From: a virus
Virus record (IMG/VR): IMGVR_UViG_3300019776_000324
Span: 64,001-128,000 of that record
DNA length: 64,000 nucleotides
Direction: 5' to 3' (one strand)
The notes below the pieces were generated by a model. The model worked only from the letters and a program-made list of their open reading frames with translations. It was not told the DNA's origin and made no database searches. The translations under genes and the position numbers were made by a program. This document shows, in pieces, positions 44,301 through 51,829 of the stretch (the first letter of the stretch is position 1; each line of letters begins with the position of its first letter).

Positions 44301-44771
44301 AACACTGGTGCCAACGCAACAGGTAATATTGGTAGCGCAACACTATATTTTAATACGGCATTTATCAAAGCAACATCAGCACAGTACGCTGACTTGGCCG
44401 AGATGTATACCGCTGATGATAACTATGTTCCGGGTACTGTAGTTGAGTTTGGTGGCGATCAAGAAGTTACAATTAGTAGTTCAAATCATTGCACACAAGT
44501 AGCTGGTATTATTTCAACTAATCCAAGTTACTTGATGAACAGCGCACAAGAAGGTGAACATGTGTTGCCAGTTGCGCTAACTGGTCGAGTTCCTTGTCAA
44601 GTAGTTGGAACTATACGCAAAGGTGATCGATTAGTGTCAAGCGATTTACCTGGTGTTGCTATGGCATTAGATATGAAACACTACGAGCCGGGCTGTATCA
44701 TTGGCAAAGCATTGGAAAATTACAATTCTATTGCCACTGGAGTAATTGAAGTAGCAGTCGGACGATTCTAA
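41337..44771 (+). CDS. Second large repeat-built fibre, paralogue of the 2063-aa fibre
   Basis: A 1144-aa protein. Residues 1-130 are the NDRILVTGQSTASQNGIYYV module found internally in the larger fibre. The middle holds fibre repeats and the 21-aa VGGVITG repeats (about 455-510 and 875-975). The last about 130 residues (AQYADLAEMYTADDNYVPGT to IEVAVGRF) are clearly homologous to the end of the 2063-aa protein. The two may be alternative or co-assembling fibres. The stop overlaps the start of the next gene as TAATG. Confidence 0.83.
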   Translation: MALTRPRAAQIYDIDYKQATRVVTISNITLAGSAPSSVDGVSLSLNDRILVTGQSTASQNGIYYVTTVGTGSNGTWARSQDTNSTGELLGGTIVMVTEGTVYADTQWKLTTNDPITIGSTALTFVQNYSANSISAGTSNVSVTSNANVTISSAGTPNVLTVSSTGVVVSGTASATGNITGNYFFGNGSQLTGIAPSSTYSNSNVSAFLATFGSNTISTTGTVTAGNITGGNLLTSGLISATGNISTAAQLVSTVATGTAPFVISSTTKVSGLNVEQVDGFDASQSAVANTIVVRDAGGNINTAVLSASGNVTGGNIVATTALTNGNITITGANIVSTGTTIYIDPNGTGGTDGNVIITGNLSVTGNATYINSNNITTNDLTINMANNAATAAAANGGGIEVGPVGAPYVTLTYNSTSNIWVASNGLNVQGILSASGNITGGNISATNHTGTNVSVTGTVTAASTVGGVITGSSSSVTGTQTAASTVGGVITGTSTSVSGAVTAGSIATSGTISTTGNIYTGNILTNGYYYANGVAFTGSGGGGGTPGGANTYIQFNDGGAFNGTAGLTFDKTTNAVVATGNVTGGNIIASNDVYAGPGATTAGFTTAPVFVGRDTAGTYVQSALQNASGNGSADFTAYANNGTEAAGWVDIGFTGNTFNDGNYTVTGANDGYLISQGNASFGGNLVIATGAIGTTKDIVFATGGFLTGNIKARLFNSTGQFSVTGNINGGNLTTTGKLLAGTANITPASQGFGTGLNVTSGDITVFRGDASGAIYVGNSQATYIYYDGTSWSIAGGTGVAVSNLTTTGTVSATGNITGGNLRTAGQVSATGNITSAANIAGANANITTQINTTSVSASGNIRTAGTISATSSVTAASTVGGVITGSSVSVTGAQTAASTVGGVITGSSVSVTGAQTAASTVGGVITGTSVSVSGSVTGGAHNGTSVSVSGGVTAASVSGGVITGTSVSVSGNVTAGGHVGTVYTNSIINTGANATGNIGSATLYFNTAFIKATSAQYADLAEMYTADDNYVPGTVVEFGGDQEVTISSSNHCTQVAGIISTNPSYLMNSAQEGEHVLPVALTGRVPCQVVGTIRKGDRLVSSDLPGVAMALDMKHYEPGCIIGKALENYNSIATGVIEVAVGRF
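43981..44106 (+). repeat. Perfect 63-bp tandem duplication
   Basis: Bases 43981-44043 and 44044-44106 are identical over all 63 positions and encode one 21-aa VGGVITG unit each. Perfect identity indicates a recent duplication or ongoing homogenisation. Confidence 0.92.
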
Positions 44772-45433
44772 TGCAAGCGAGGTATAGATCAGACTATCCA
44801 GGAGAATTTGTTGTACTCGAAAGTCGTTGGGCCGGCAACAAAAAAGAAGAAACCAGAGAATGGGTAGCCAATCCAATTGAGAATCAACATATCTCAGGCC
44901 GCGCTGCATGTATAGCCAGCAACAACAATCGAGAACGATTTGATTACACTATACTGCAAAGACATCGCGGCGGCCTACTTGGAAGTAAAAAATTACAAAC
45001 CTACGGAACAGGCACAATTGCAGGTGACATGCGTTTAGATTTTACTGTGGAAACTGATACTGCAAGACTAGCACAACTAAAAGAATCTAAATATTCTGAA
45101 AATAACATTGTATATACAACGCCAAGGAATTGTATTGCCAATCCAGGAGAATTTTATCTAATACCTCAAAATCCCAGAGTACTTGATGTTTCTCAAATTA
45201 TCTATTTGGCTGCATTTGATGGCCACCAAGAAATATTCATGCTAGGATACAACAACGAAACTCCAGTAGACCACCCAACTTGGCAAGATCAGATCAGGAT
45301 GATTATGGATGCATATCCAGGAGTATTATTTTATTTTGTAGGCGAACCAACAAATATGTTTGATGTTTGGTTAGACGCCGATAATGCTAGAACTTTGACC
45401 TATAGAGATTTTATAGGTTATTGTGATGTCTAA
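44771..45433 (+). CDS. Accessory protein downstream of the fibre (distant similarity to the 30467 gene)
   Basis: A 220-aa soluble protein. RAACIASNNNRERFDYTILQ and IIYLAAFDGHQEIFMLGYNN recall the nucleotide-binding-like strands of the DUF115-like protein at 30467-31054 (QIYLLGFDMG), though overall similarity is low. It is translationally coupled to the 1144-aa fibre, so it may assist in fibre assembly or modification; this is inference. It ends back-to-back with the Nudix gene on the other strand with no gap. Confidence 0.55.
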   Translation: MQARYRSDYPGEFVVLESRWAGNKKEETREWVANPIENQHISGRAACIASNNNRERFDYTILQRHRGGLLGSKKLQTYGTGTIAGDMRLDFTVETDTARLAQLKESKYSENNIVYTTPRNCIANPGEFYLIPQNPRVLDVSQIIYLAAFDGHQEIFMLGYNNETPVDHPTWQDQIRMIMDAYPGVLFYFVGEPTNMFDVWLDADNARTLTYRDFIGYCDV

Positions 45434-45868
45434 TTAGCCAGCAACTAACTTTTCAATAGTTTGAATTTTATCTCGAACAGCATCAAAATTTACAGTACTC
45501 CATAAACCCGGATGCATTGGCCTTGGCCAAACACCAGTATTGATCCATGCCCAACCGTTGTGTTCTTCATTTAATTTGGGAACGAACTCTGTAGCTACAC
45601 TGCAAAAGAATGTGTGATATTCAAACCCAGAGTCAGATGTGGTAAATTTTTCCAAGGGTACCAGTTTTAAATAATCGGGCATATATCCTAATTCTTCAGA
45701 ACACTCGCGTTGTATGCCGTCAATTAAGGTTTCGCCAGACTCAATTTTACCACCAGGCAATCCCCAGCAGTTTGGATTCTTTGGATCATTGCGCATGAGA
45801 TAAAGATATCGTTGCGTATCTATACTATAGAACCAAACACCAACAGCAGTTATAATACTAGACTCCAT
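45434..45868 (-). CDS. Nudix hydrolase
   Basis: A 144-aa protein with a complete Nudix box: G40-X5-E46-X7-R54-E55-X2-E58-E59-X-G61 in GGKIESGETLIDGIQRECSE. It also has the flanking WGLPGG strand. It hydrolyses nucleoside-diphosphate-linked substrates; mRNA decapping or dNTP-pool cleaning are known phage Nudix roles, but the substrate is not predictable here. The start lies within the end of the gp15-like gene (19-nt overlap), so it is expressed as the third gene of the gp14-gp15 unit. Confidence 0.9.
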   Translation of the reverse strand: MESSIITAVGVWFYSIDTQRYLYLMRNDPKNPNCWGLPGGKIESGETLIDGIQRECSEELGYMPDYLKLVPLEKFTTSDSGFEYHTFFCSVATEFVPKLNEEHNGWAWINTGVWPRPMHPGLWSTVNFDAVRDKIQTIEKLVAG

Positions 45869-47265
45869 TGGCCTCCTGGATACAGTCCTTGATAACTCTT
45901 AACCCATGCACGACCGGTCCAACGATATTGCAATTCTGTTGTTAAGTTTGTTACATATTGCATGTTATCCGGACTGCTGGTACTGTCAAATGCTACAAAC
46001 CAATAAGATCCATTGTATTCTACGATATCATTGGCATTGGCTATCAACGGTTGAAGACCAGTACCTTCCCAGGCATCTGGATTGGTTGTGCCAGGGTTAG
46101 ACCAAGATCCAGTGGCCTGTGTAAGCAAATATCTTTGACCAGCTGCTGGCGCCGCTAGCCCATTGTTAGGACCGCTTACCAATGGATTAATAACCGCATT
46201 GATAGGAGACAGTGTATTTGGTGGCACAGTTCCAGCATTTATAGTAAACAATAAGAATCGATCGTCAGTTGGATCATAGGCTACTGTACCAGTAACATCA
46301 GTTCCGTCAGGTTGCTCAAGAGAAATATAACTGATTCCAGGTCTGAGTGTGCCATACATGTTGACAACATTATGCCATAACAAATTACTTGCAGGACTAT
46401 CTGCTGGAGTTAAACTAGTGTTGGGTTGATCAACTACCTGCTCTACCCTAAGAGCTTGTAACTTGTTGTCAATCAATAATACTTGGTAACCAAATGGTGT
46501 AAATTTTTGTCTAGTTCCTAACAATAAATCACTATCAGCTAATGCATTTACCAGATCGCCTTGTGCATCATATACACTGGCAATAATGCGCTCAATAACA
46601 CCCAGCTTCTTGACCTTGGCAGGAGGAGTAATCCACATAGGCAAAGTAAAAGTTAGTGTAGCAACATCAATTGGGTTTTCAGTACCGATTGGGATAACAC
46701 GACTTGTCCATTTAACATCTTTGAGATACAACACAGTTAAACTGGTCCAGTCAATATAGTTGTCAGTGCTTTGTATTTCTAGACTAGGATTGAATAGTGT
46801 AAGAATTTGTTCCAACAACTGCATCTTTTGATTGGTGTTGCTGGTCCAAATGTCTAAGTTAATAGTCATCTCATACGGAACAGGCATTAACCTCTCAATA
46901 GTAAATGCGTTACCTTGTGTAGTTTCGTAAGTGTCAGTGTCAGAATCGTAAGTGCGTTGTCGAACTTGAATGTTACTAATAAAGTTTGGTTCTTGAATTC
47001 TTGGTCTATCGTATTTTAAATCAGTGATATAAAAAGTCATCAATGGTGTACTAGGCATATTACTTGCCGAGTTATTTTGCAAGATAGTCTGCGCTTGTCG
47101 ACTTGAATCACCGTAACGAACAGGAACTCGAATCAAAGTATCTACAGTAGATCCCGGACCTTGCCCTGCTTCGTTAGTACCATACTCAACATCAAAGTTA
47201 CTAAAGATTCTAGCAAACTGTAGTAAGAATCGTCGAAGTTGTTCGTCATAAAAATATTGAGCCAT
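45850..47265 (-). CDS. 15: Tail completion/sheath stabiliser gp15-like, with C-terminal extension
   Basis: A 471-aa protein. Residues 1-250 follow the gp15 plan: YFYDEQLRRFLLQFARIFSN, LMTFYITDLKYDRPRIQE, FTIERLMPVPYEMTINLDIW and a closing TLTFTLPMWITPP. T4 gp15 is 272 aa. The additional about 200 residues include VEYNGSYWFVAF and YRWTGRAWVKSYQGLY, aromatic segments resembling carbohydrate-binding or fibre-tip modules. gp15 terminates the tail tube and sheath and binds the neck. The start overlaps the gp14 stop (TAATG). Confidence 0.75.
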   Translation of the reverse strand: MAQYFYDEQLRRFLLQFARIFSNFDVEYGTNEAGQGPGSTVDTLIRVPVRYGDSSRQAQTILQNNSASNMPSTPLMTFYITDLKYDRPRIQEPNFISNIQVRQRTYDSDTDTYETTQGNAFTIERLMPVPYEMTINLDIWTSNTNQKMQLLEQILTLFNPSLEIQSTDNYIDWTSLTVLYLKDVKWTSRVIPIGTENPIDVATLTFTLPMWITPPAKVKKLGVIERIIASVYDAQGDLVNALADSDLLLGTRQKFTPFGYQVLLIDNKLQALRVEQVVDQPNTSLTPADSPASNLLWHNVVNMYGTLRPGISYISLEQPDGTDVTGTVAYDPTDDRFLLFTINAGTVPPNTLSPINAVINPLVSGPNNGLAAPAAGQRYLLTQATGSWSNPGTTNPDAWEGTGLQPLIANANDIVEYNGSYWFVAFDSTSSPDNMQYVTNLTTELQYRWTGRAWVKSYQGLYPGGQWSLVL

Positions 47266-48614
47266 TATCGTCCTGGTGGTCTTGGATGAGGCGGAAGATT
47301 ACCACCTTGGTCACCGTTATCTGGTTTAATTTCTAAAATTTCACTGAGACTCTGACGACTTGGAATATTACCAACATCAGTAGTAGGCACAGTGTAAGTG
47401 TTATTTACAAAGCTGGCTCGCTGAGTCAACGCATCTGCTGCGTAGTCAAGATCAGTGCGAACATTATCGCTGATAGCTAGCCATGCTCTTCCGCTGTAAC
47501 GGAATAAACGATTAGGAAAATAGTCTAAACGCAAACAATAATCGCCTGCTACCGGAGTTGGAGGAAACTGTACACCTGGTGTAACAGGTAACCCATTGGG
47601 AGCAGTAGTTGATCCTGTTAAGTATCCGCGAACATAGCCAAATCCGTTTGGAGTAATACCTTCTCCAGTTTGGGTGCCGTCAACAGTAGGTGCCGTTTCG
47701 TCAGCAGTTAATCCAGCACCGCCTGGTTGCCCACTTGGTGTAGTTGGCAGTATGTAAAATTTAACATTATCGTAACCACTTACAGGAACATCTTGATAGG
47801 CTTGGGTTAAGATAGCATCATTAATTTGTAAGTCCTTGGGACGAGTACTTTGCTTGTCGCCAACTGTATCAGGATCTGTAATAACTTCCCAATAATCAGT
47901 ATTGGTAATTTCGGTACCAGGCGGCACAGGTTGCTTGGCTTGGTAATAAGTACCGCCGTTGTTTACAATTTCGTTAGTTGGGTAATAGTTACCCGGATCC
48001 CAGATATTTTCAGGCATGAATGGTTGATTAATAATCTGACTGTATTCCTGCGCATTAACCAAGGGCGTTGCTTTGATACGCCACAGGTGCGGCAACCAAG
48101 TAACACTGAATCCTTCTTGTGCAAAGTTAGCATCTTGAATAACATAGTAGCGTGGTAGTGCCTTGACAAGAGCAGTATCCAAGGGATTGTAATCTTTTAA
48201 GTTTGGTAGTTCAATAACATCACCGGTCATTAACTTACGACCAAAGGTGTCAATCATGTTGTTGTAGTGGAATGTAATAAACAGTGTATCGTTGTTTAAA
48301 AACAAACCAAATTGTGTTAGATCAAAGTCTACATCCTGCTGGCGATAAACACCACGCATGATAAAAATGTCTGGATCGTAAACACGATCGCGGTTTTCCA
48401 ACAATAGTAAATCTTCAATGAACAAGGGGTTGGTACTATCGTAATTAGGAATAGTAGCGTCATTGTTACCGTTGTCTGTACCTGCGCCTTGCGGACCCAA
48501 ATATTTGTGGACATAGATGTCAAGCCCGCCAACTGTGTACATTTCTGAAATTGTGCGGTCTAAAAATTGATAATCGTTGGTTCGATTTGGGCGGTATAGC
48601 GATAAGCGTGGCAT
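47265..48614 (-). CDS. 14: Neck protein gp14-like, with chitin-binding-like insert
   Basis: A 449-aa protein (T4 gp14 is 256 aa). Residues about 10-180 parallel gp14 in order: YQFLDRTISEMYTVGGLDIY, RDRVYDPDIFIMRGVYRQQD, LTQFGLFLNNDTLFITF, GRKLMTGDVIELPNLKDY. Residues about 205-250 (ENIWDPGNYYPTNEIVNNGG, TYYQAKQ, DYWEVI) look like a CBM5/12-type carbohydrate-binding module. The C-terminus has RYSGRAWLAISD, similar to the gp15-like protein. ATG 48614 lies 7 nt past a CTAAATA element and ATG 48620 only 1 nt past it, so 48614 is preferred. Confidence 0.72.
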   Translation of the reverse strand: MPRLSLYRPNRTNDYQFLDRTISEMYTVGGLDIYVHKYLGPQGAGTDNGNNDATIPNYDSTNPLFIEDLLLLENRDRVYDPDIFIMRGVYRQQDVDFDLTQFGLFLNNDTLFITFHYNNMIDTFGRKLMTGDVIELPNLKDYNPLDTALVKALPRYYVIQDANFAQEGFSVTWLPHLWRIKATPLVNAQEYSQIINQPFMPENIWDPGNYYPTNEIVNNGGTYYQAKQPVPPGTEITNTDYWEVITDPDTVGDKQSTRPKDLQINDAILTQAYQDVPVSGYDNVKFYILPTTPSGQPGGAGLTADETAPTVDGTQTGEGITPNGFGYVRGYLTGSTTAPNGLPVTPGVQFPPTPVAGDYCLRLDYFPNRLFRYSGRAWLAISDNVRTDLDYAADALTQRASFVNNTYTVPTTDVGNIPSRQSLSEILEIKPDNGDQGGNLPPHPRPPGR

Positions 48615-48621
48615 AGTCATG

Positions 48622-48628
48622 TATTTAG
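48622..48628 (-). promoter_or_regulatory. Late-promoter-like CTAAATA for the gp14-gp15-Nudix unit
   Basis: On the minus strand CTAAATA is followed by 7 nt and then ATG 48614; no Shine-Dalgarno intervenes. It lies 8 bp from the -35 element of the divergent sigma70-type promoter. Confidence 0.55.
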
Positions 48629-48636
48629 CGGTTAGA

Positions 48637-48665
48637 TTGACTATAAAATCAAAAGCTGGTATAAT
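48637..48665 (+). promoter_or_regulatory. Sigma70-type promoter, start codon at +1
   Basis: TTGACT (48637-48642), 17-bp spacer, TATAAT (48660-48665). ATG 48672 begins exactly 6 nt after the -10 element, the usual distance to the transcription start, so the mRNA is predicted to be leaderless. Confidence 0.8.
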
Positions 48666-48671
48666 TACAAA

Positions 48672-48923
48672 ATGGACGAGTTATTTCAACGCTTAGATCG
48701 TGCAGAAAAAGCTATTGCTACTGTTAAACACAAAGTAGCTCGCAGAGATCTATTAAAAATGGTAAAAACCATTGATGTTGCCATTGTGGCTGCAGATATG
48801 GAAAGTGTAGAATGCCGTAGGGTGCATAAAGAAACACCCAAGTATAGAGAGTTAGTAAAAAAAACTGAAGATCTAATAACTAATTTGGAACAACATATTA
48901 CCTTTGCCAATCTACTAGGTTGA
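48672..48923 (+). CDS. Small helical protein, unknown
   Basis: An 83-aa protein predicted to be two or three helices (FQRLDRAEKAIATVKHKVAR, LVKKTEDLITNLEQHITFA), charged and without membrane segments. It has its own strong early-type promoter. Its stop codon overlaps the -35 box of the next promoter. Small early helical proteins of this kind in T4-like phages often act on host factors, but nothing specific is visible. Confidence 0.65.
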   Translation: MDELFQRLDRAEKAIATVKHKVARRDLLKMVKTIDVAIVAADMESVECRRVHKETPKYRELVKKTEDLITNLEQHITFANLLG

Positions 48924-48947
48924 CATTACAAAAATTTAATATACAAT
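48920..48947 (+). promoter_or_regulatory. Sigma70-type promoter, start codon at +1
   Basis: A perfect TTGACA (48920-48925), 16-bp spacer, TACAAT (48942-48947). ATG 48954 begins 6 nt after the -10 element with no ribosome site between, again predicting a leaderless transcript. Confidence 0.78.
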
Positions 48948-48953
48948 AAGACT

Positions 48954-50099
48954 ATGGCTAAATCAAACGAAATTAAAAGACTGAACCCTAAGGGTGCTGA
49001 AACCAAATATGTTGGCTTTGAACCTGAGTGGAAATTCCAACCCACAGAAGAAAATCGTGTTAGCAGTCTTGCTAATGCATTTCAATGGTACAACTATCAC
49101 TATGGCAAAAAAGATGCCAAAGAAATGTTGTGCCATTATCTAGAACACAATGGCCGTAAAGTGGATGCCAAGACCATGCGTGGTATTCCAGACAGTCAAA
49201 TTCGTGTGACGCCAGCTTGGGTTTGTCGTATGACATTGATTGGACTAGTGCTCAATGAACACGAGCAGAGCATCATTGACGAACAAATTAGTGCCATGCT
49301 TAAAGTCAAGCAAGAAAAGAAAAAAGAACAGTCCGAAGTTGATGCCGACAATGCTGTGGCAAAATTAACAATTCAAGATCACCTGCGTGAAAAGATCAGT
49401 GAATGTTGTGGCGAACTAGAAGGCATGTTTGATGATTTTGTTGTAGCTGGCGCTAAAATGTCAGCAGACTTTAAGCCTATTGCACTCATGCGCGGCATGA
49501 ATATCAGTCCCAACATGATTGGCACAGTATCTAAAGTTTGGGAATTGCGCCTGGAAGAATTCAATGAAGTATTAACTGGCGAAGATGATCAACTAGTAGA
49601 AGGGTATAGCCACCTCTCTAAGAATCAATTAAAGCAGTGCGTTAAGTTTTGCGAAACAGTAATTAACGATTGCAACAGCTATGTTCAGCTCAAGAAAGTA
49701 GAGCGCAAACCTCGTGCTAAGAAAGCAGTAAGCCCAGAAAAACTCACACGCAAATTCAAGTTCTTGAAAGAGTTTGATGAACTTAAACTTAAATCCGAAC
49801 CAGTTACCAAGCTAGTTAATGCATCAGAGGCTTGGCTTTATGACACAGCCAAGCGTAAACTAATACATGTCATGGCAGATAGTCATATTGGAACATTCAC
49901 AGTCAAGGGCAGTGCTATTGTAGGATTTGATGCACAAACAACAGTACAAAAAACCCTACGCAAGCCAGCAGAATCGATTAAAGCAGTTACAGGTGGAGGC
50001 AAGCCAGCGGCTCGTAAAGCATTTGCTGAAATCAAAGCTACGGAAACCAAGTACAACGGGCGAGGCAACGAAAACTTAATCATACTATGGGCTTGGTAA
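48954..50099 (+). CDS. Early-type protein, unknown
   Basis: A 381-aa protein. It has N-terminal WYNYHYGKKDAKEMLCHYLE, a central helical region with Lys/Glu-rich stretches (LKVKQEKKKEQSEVDADN) and a C-terminal basic segment (VERKPRAKKAVSPEKLTRKF). The end (LIHVMADSHIGTFTVKGSAI) contains an isolated DSH, but the surrounding metallophosphatase motifs are absent. The basic linkers hint at nucleic-acid contact. I do not recognise the family. It is driven by its own promoter and followed 11 nt later by radical SAM 4. Confidence 0.65.
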   Translation: MAKSNEIKRLNPKGAETKYVGFEPEWKFQPTEENRVSSLANAFQWYNYHYGKKDAKEMLCHYLEHNGRKVDAKTMRGIPDSQIRVTPAWVCRMTLIGLVLNEHEQSIIDEQISAMLKVKQEKKKEQSEVDADNAVAKLTIQDHLREKISECCGELEGMFDDFVVAGAKMSADFKPIALMRGMNISPNMIGTVSKVWELRLEEFNEVLTGEDDQLVEGYSHLSKNQLKQCVKFCETVINDCNSYVQLKKVERKPRAKKAVSPEKLTRKFKFLKEFDELKLKSEPVTKLVNASEAWLYDTAKRKLIHVMADSHIGTFTVKGSAIVGFDAQTTVQKTLRKPAESIKAVTGGGKPAARKAFAEIKATETKYNGRGNENLIILWAW

Positions 50100-50110
50100 C
50101 TAAGTAGTTG

Positions 50111-50992
50111 ATGTACCAAATTCCTACCAAAGTAGATTTTTATATAACCAATGTTTGTAATCTAACCTGCCAAAATTGTAATAGATTTAATAATTTTAAT
50201 TTTAAAGGCTGGCAGGATTGGAAAGAATATGAGCCCATTTATGAACAATGGGGACAACTAGTTGGGCTCCGTGCTATTACAATCATGGGCGGAGAGCCGT
50301 TTCTTAACCCTACTCTCAAAGAATGGATCTCTGGGTTAAATCGTATATTTGGCATAGAAGTACAAGTGCTAACCAACGGCACTAGATTCCTACAAACTCC
50401 TGGAGTGTACGATAGTATGCTTTGGAAAAACCCTACCAATCAAATGCAAAATCACATAGGAGTTAGTTTACATACTCCAGAGGATTTTGAACAAATTAGA
50501 TCAGACATACACGAGTTCCTTCAAGGTACTGTAACAGAATACAGCAAGGATGAAAATCCCTGGGGAGCTGATTGGCAATTTCAAGATAGCAATGGTGTAA
50601 TGATCAATGTTTATACTGTGGATGAATTTTTTGATTCAGCAGTAACATCCAACAACGGTGTATATACCCTACACAATAACGATCCAGAACAAGCTCACAA
50701 TAATTGCGCTTTTGTAAAATGGAAAAGTTATCATTTTATTCGTGGAAAATTTTACAAGTGCGGCCCTAGTGCGTTACTACCGGAGTTTGACACCCAATAT
50801 CAACTAGATATTTCAGACGAAGATCGAAAGATACTGCACTCGTACCAGCCATTATCTGTGGACAATTTTAGCGAATACCACGAAGAATTTTTTGCTAATC
50901 TGGATAATCCTATTGCACAATGTAAGTTTTGTTCAGTAAACACAAGCAAAGCAAAAATCTATCCTATCAGGAAAGGTTCTAAATCTAACTAA
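50111..50992 (+). CDS. Radical SAM protein 4
   Basis: A 293-aa protein. The cluster motif CNLTCQNC is at residues 16-23, the same position as in radical SAM 3, followed by MGGEPF near residue 58. C-terminal cysteines (NNCAFVKWKSYHF, FYKCGP, CKFC) could bind an auxiliary cluster. I start at ATG 50111; an in-frame TTG at 50108 directly precedes it. It is probably co-transcribed with the 381-aa gene. Substrate unknown. It is the fourth radical SAM gene in the window, about 33 kb from the other three. Confidence 0.83.
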   Translation: MYQIPTKVDFYITNVCNLTCQNCNRFNNFNFKGWQDWKEYEPIYEQWGQLVGLRAITIMGGEPFLNPTLKEWISGLNRIFGIEVQVLTNGTRFLQTPGVYDSMLWKNPTNQMQNHIGVSLHTPEDFEQIRSDIHEFLQGTVTEYSKDENPWGADWQFQDSNGVMINVYTVDEFFDSAVTSNNGVYTLHNNDPEQAHNNCAFVKWKSYHFIRGKFYKCGPSALLPEFDTQYQLDISDEDRKILHSYQPLSVDNFSEYHEEFFANLDNPIAQCKFCSVNTSKAKIYPIRKGSKSN

Positions 50993-50995
50993 ATA
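50989..50995 (+). promoter_or_regulatory. Late-promoter-like CTAAATA before gp13
   Basis: CTAAATA overlaps the stop codon of radical SAM 4 (TAA 50990-50992) and lies 21 nt before the gp13-like start. AAGGA at 51005-51009 serves as ribosome site, giving gp13 late expression inside a run of early-type genes. Confidence 0.55.
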
Positions 50996-51016
50996 TTAGA
51001 TCGCAAGGAACACTAT

Positions 51017-51787
51017 ATGGGCATTGAACAACAAAACAGCTTAGACTCACTAAAACAGAATTTATTTGAATATGTTCGCTATCAACTAGGCGATCAAATC
51101 ATTGATCTTGAATTAGATGCTGAACACTTTGAAACTGCTTACCGCGGTACAATTGGGACCTATCGTCAGCGAGCACAAAACGCTTACGAAGAAAGTTATA
51201 CTTTCATGGAGTTGGTTACCAATGTTAACATCTATGAATTACCTCAAGAAGTTCAATCAGTGCGTCAAATTTTCCGTAGAACTTTTGGCGATAGCACAGG
51301 TCCATTTGCTAGTAACTTTGACCCATTCAGTCAAGCAAGTTTAAATGTCTACTTGATGAACTTTAATGTGGCAGGTGGTCTTGCTACTTACGATTTCTAT
51401 TCACAATATGTAGAGCTCGCAGGCCGTATGTTTGGCGCCTACATGAACTACACATTCAATCCTGTAACTAAAAAGCTACAACTAATCCGTGACCCAAAAG
51501 GCACTGGCGAAAATGTCCTGCTTTGGACCTACAACTTTAAACCAGAATTCAACATGCTGAGCGATCCATTGATTGCACAGTGGATTCGTAATTATATGGT
51601 TGGCAACTGCAAACTTATAATCGGTGAAGCCCGTGAAAAGTTTGGTACAATTGCTGGCCCACAAGGTGGCGGCACTCTAAACGGCACAGCAATGAAGTCT
51701 GAAGGCATGGCAATCATGCAACAGGGCATTGAAGATCTTAAGAACTATGTAGATGGTTCACAGCCGTTGACCTGGGTAATTGGTTAA
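51017..51787 (+). CDS. 13: Neck/head completion protein gp13-like
   Basis: A 256-aa protein (T4 gp13 is 309 aa) with YRQRAQNAYEESYTFMELV, YELPQEVQSVRQIFRRTFGD and FDPFSQASLNVYLMNFNV, the pattern of gp13 in aquatic T4-like phages. The C-terminal half is helical with PLIAQWIRNYMVGNCKLIIG. gp13 with gp14 closes the packaged head and joins the tail. Here it lies apart from gp14, which is on the opposite strand 2.4 kb away. Confidence 0.75.
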   Translation: MGIEQQNSLDSLKQNLFEYVRYQLGDQIIDLELDAEHFETAYRGTIGTYRQRAQNAYEESYTFMELVTNVNIYELPQEVQSVRQIFRRTFGDSTGPFASNFDPFSQASLNVYLMNFNVAGGLATYDFYSQYVELAGRMFGAYMNYTFNPVTKKLQLIRDPKGTGENVLLWTYNFKPEFNMLSDPLIAQWIRNYMVGNCKLIIGEAREKFGTIAGPQGGGTLNGTAMKSEGMAIMQQGIEDLKNYVDGSQPLTWVIG

Positions 51788-51794
51788 CGCACAC

Positions 51795-51823
51795 TAGACT
51801 TTTATCTTTTTCCATGCTATACT
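51795..51823 (+). promoter_or_regulatory. Sigma70-type promoter, start codon at +1
   Basis: TAGACT (51795-51800), 17-bp spacer, TATACT (51818-51823). ATG 51830 begins 6 nt after the -10 element, as for the promoters at 48637 and 48920; a leaderless mRNA is predicted. Confidence 0.65.
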
Positions 51824-51829
51824 TACAGC

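Noticed and set aside
35070-44771. Diversity-generating retroelement acting on the fibre genes
   Set aside because: No reverse transcriptase or template/variable repeat pair with adenine-biased differences is visible; the repeats are structural tandem units.
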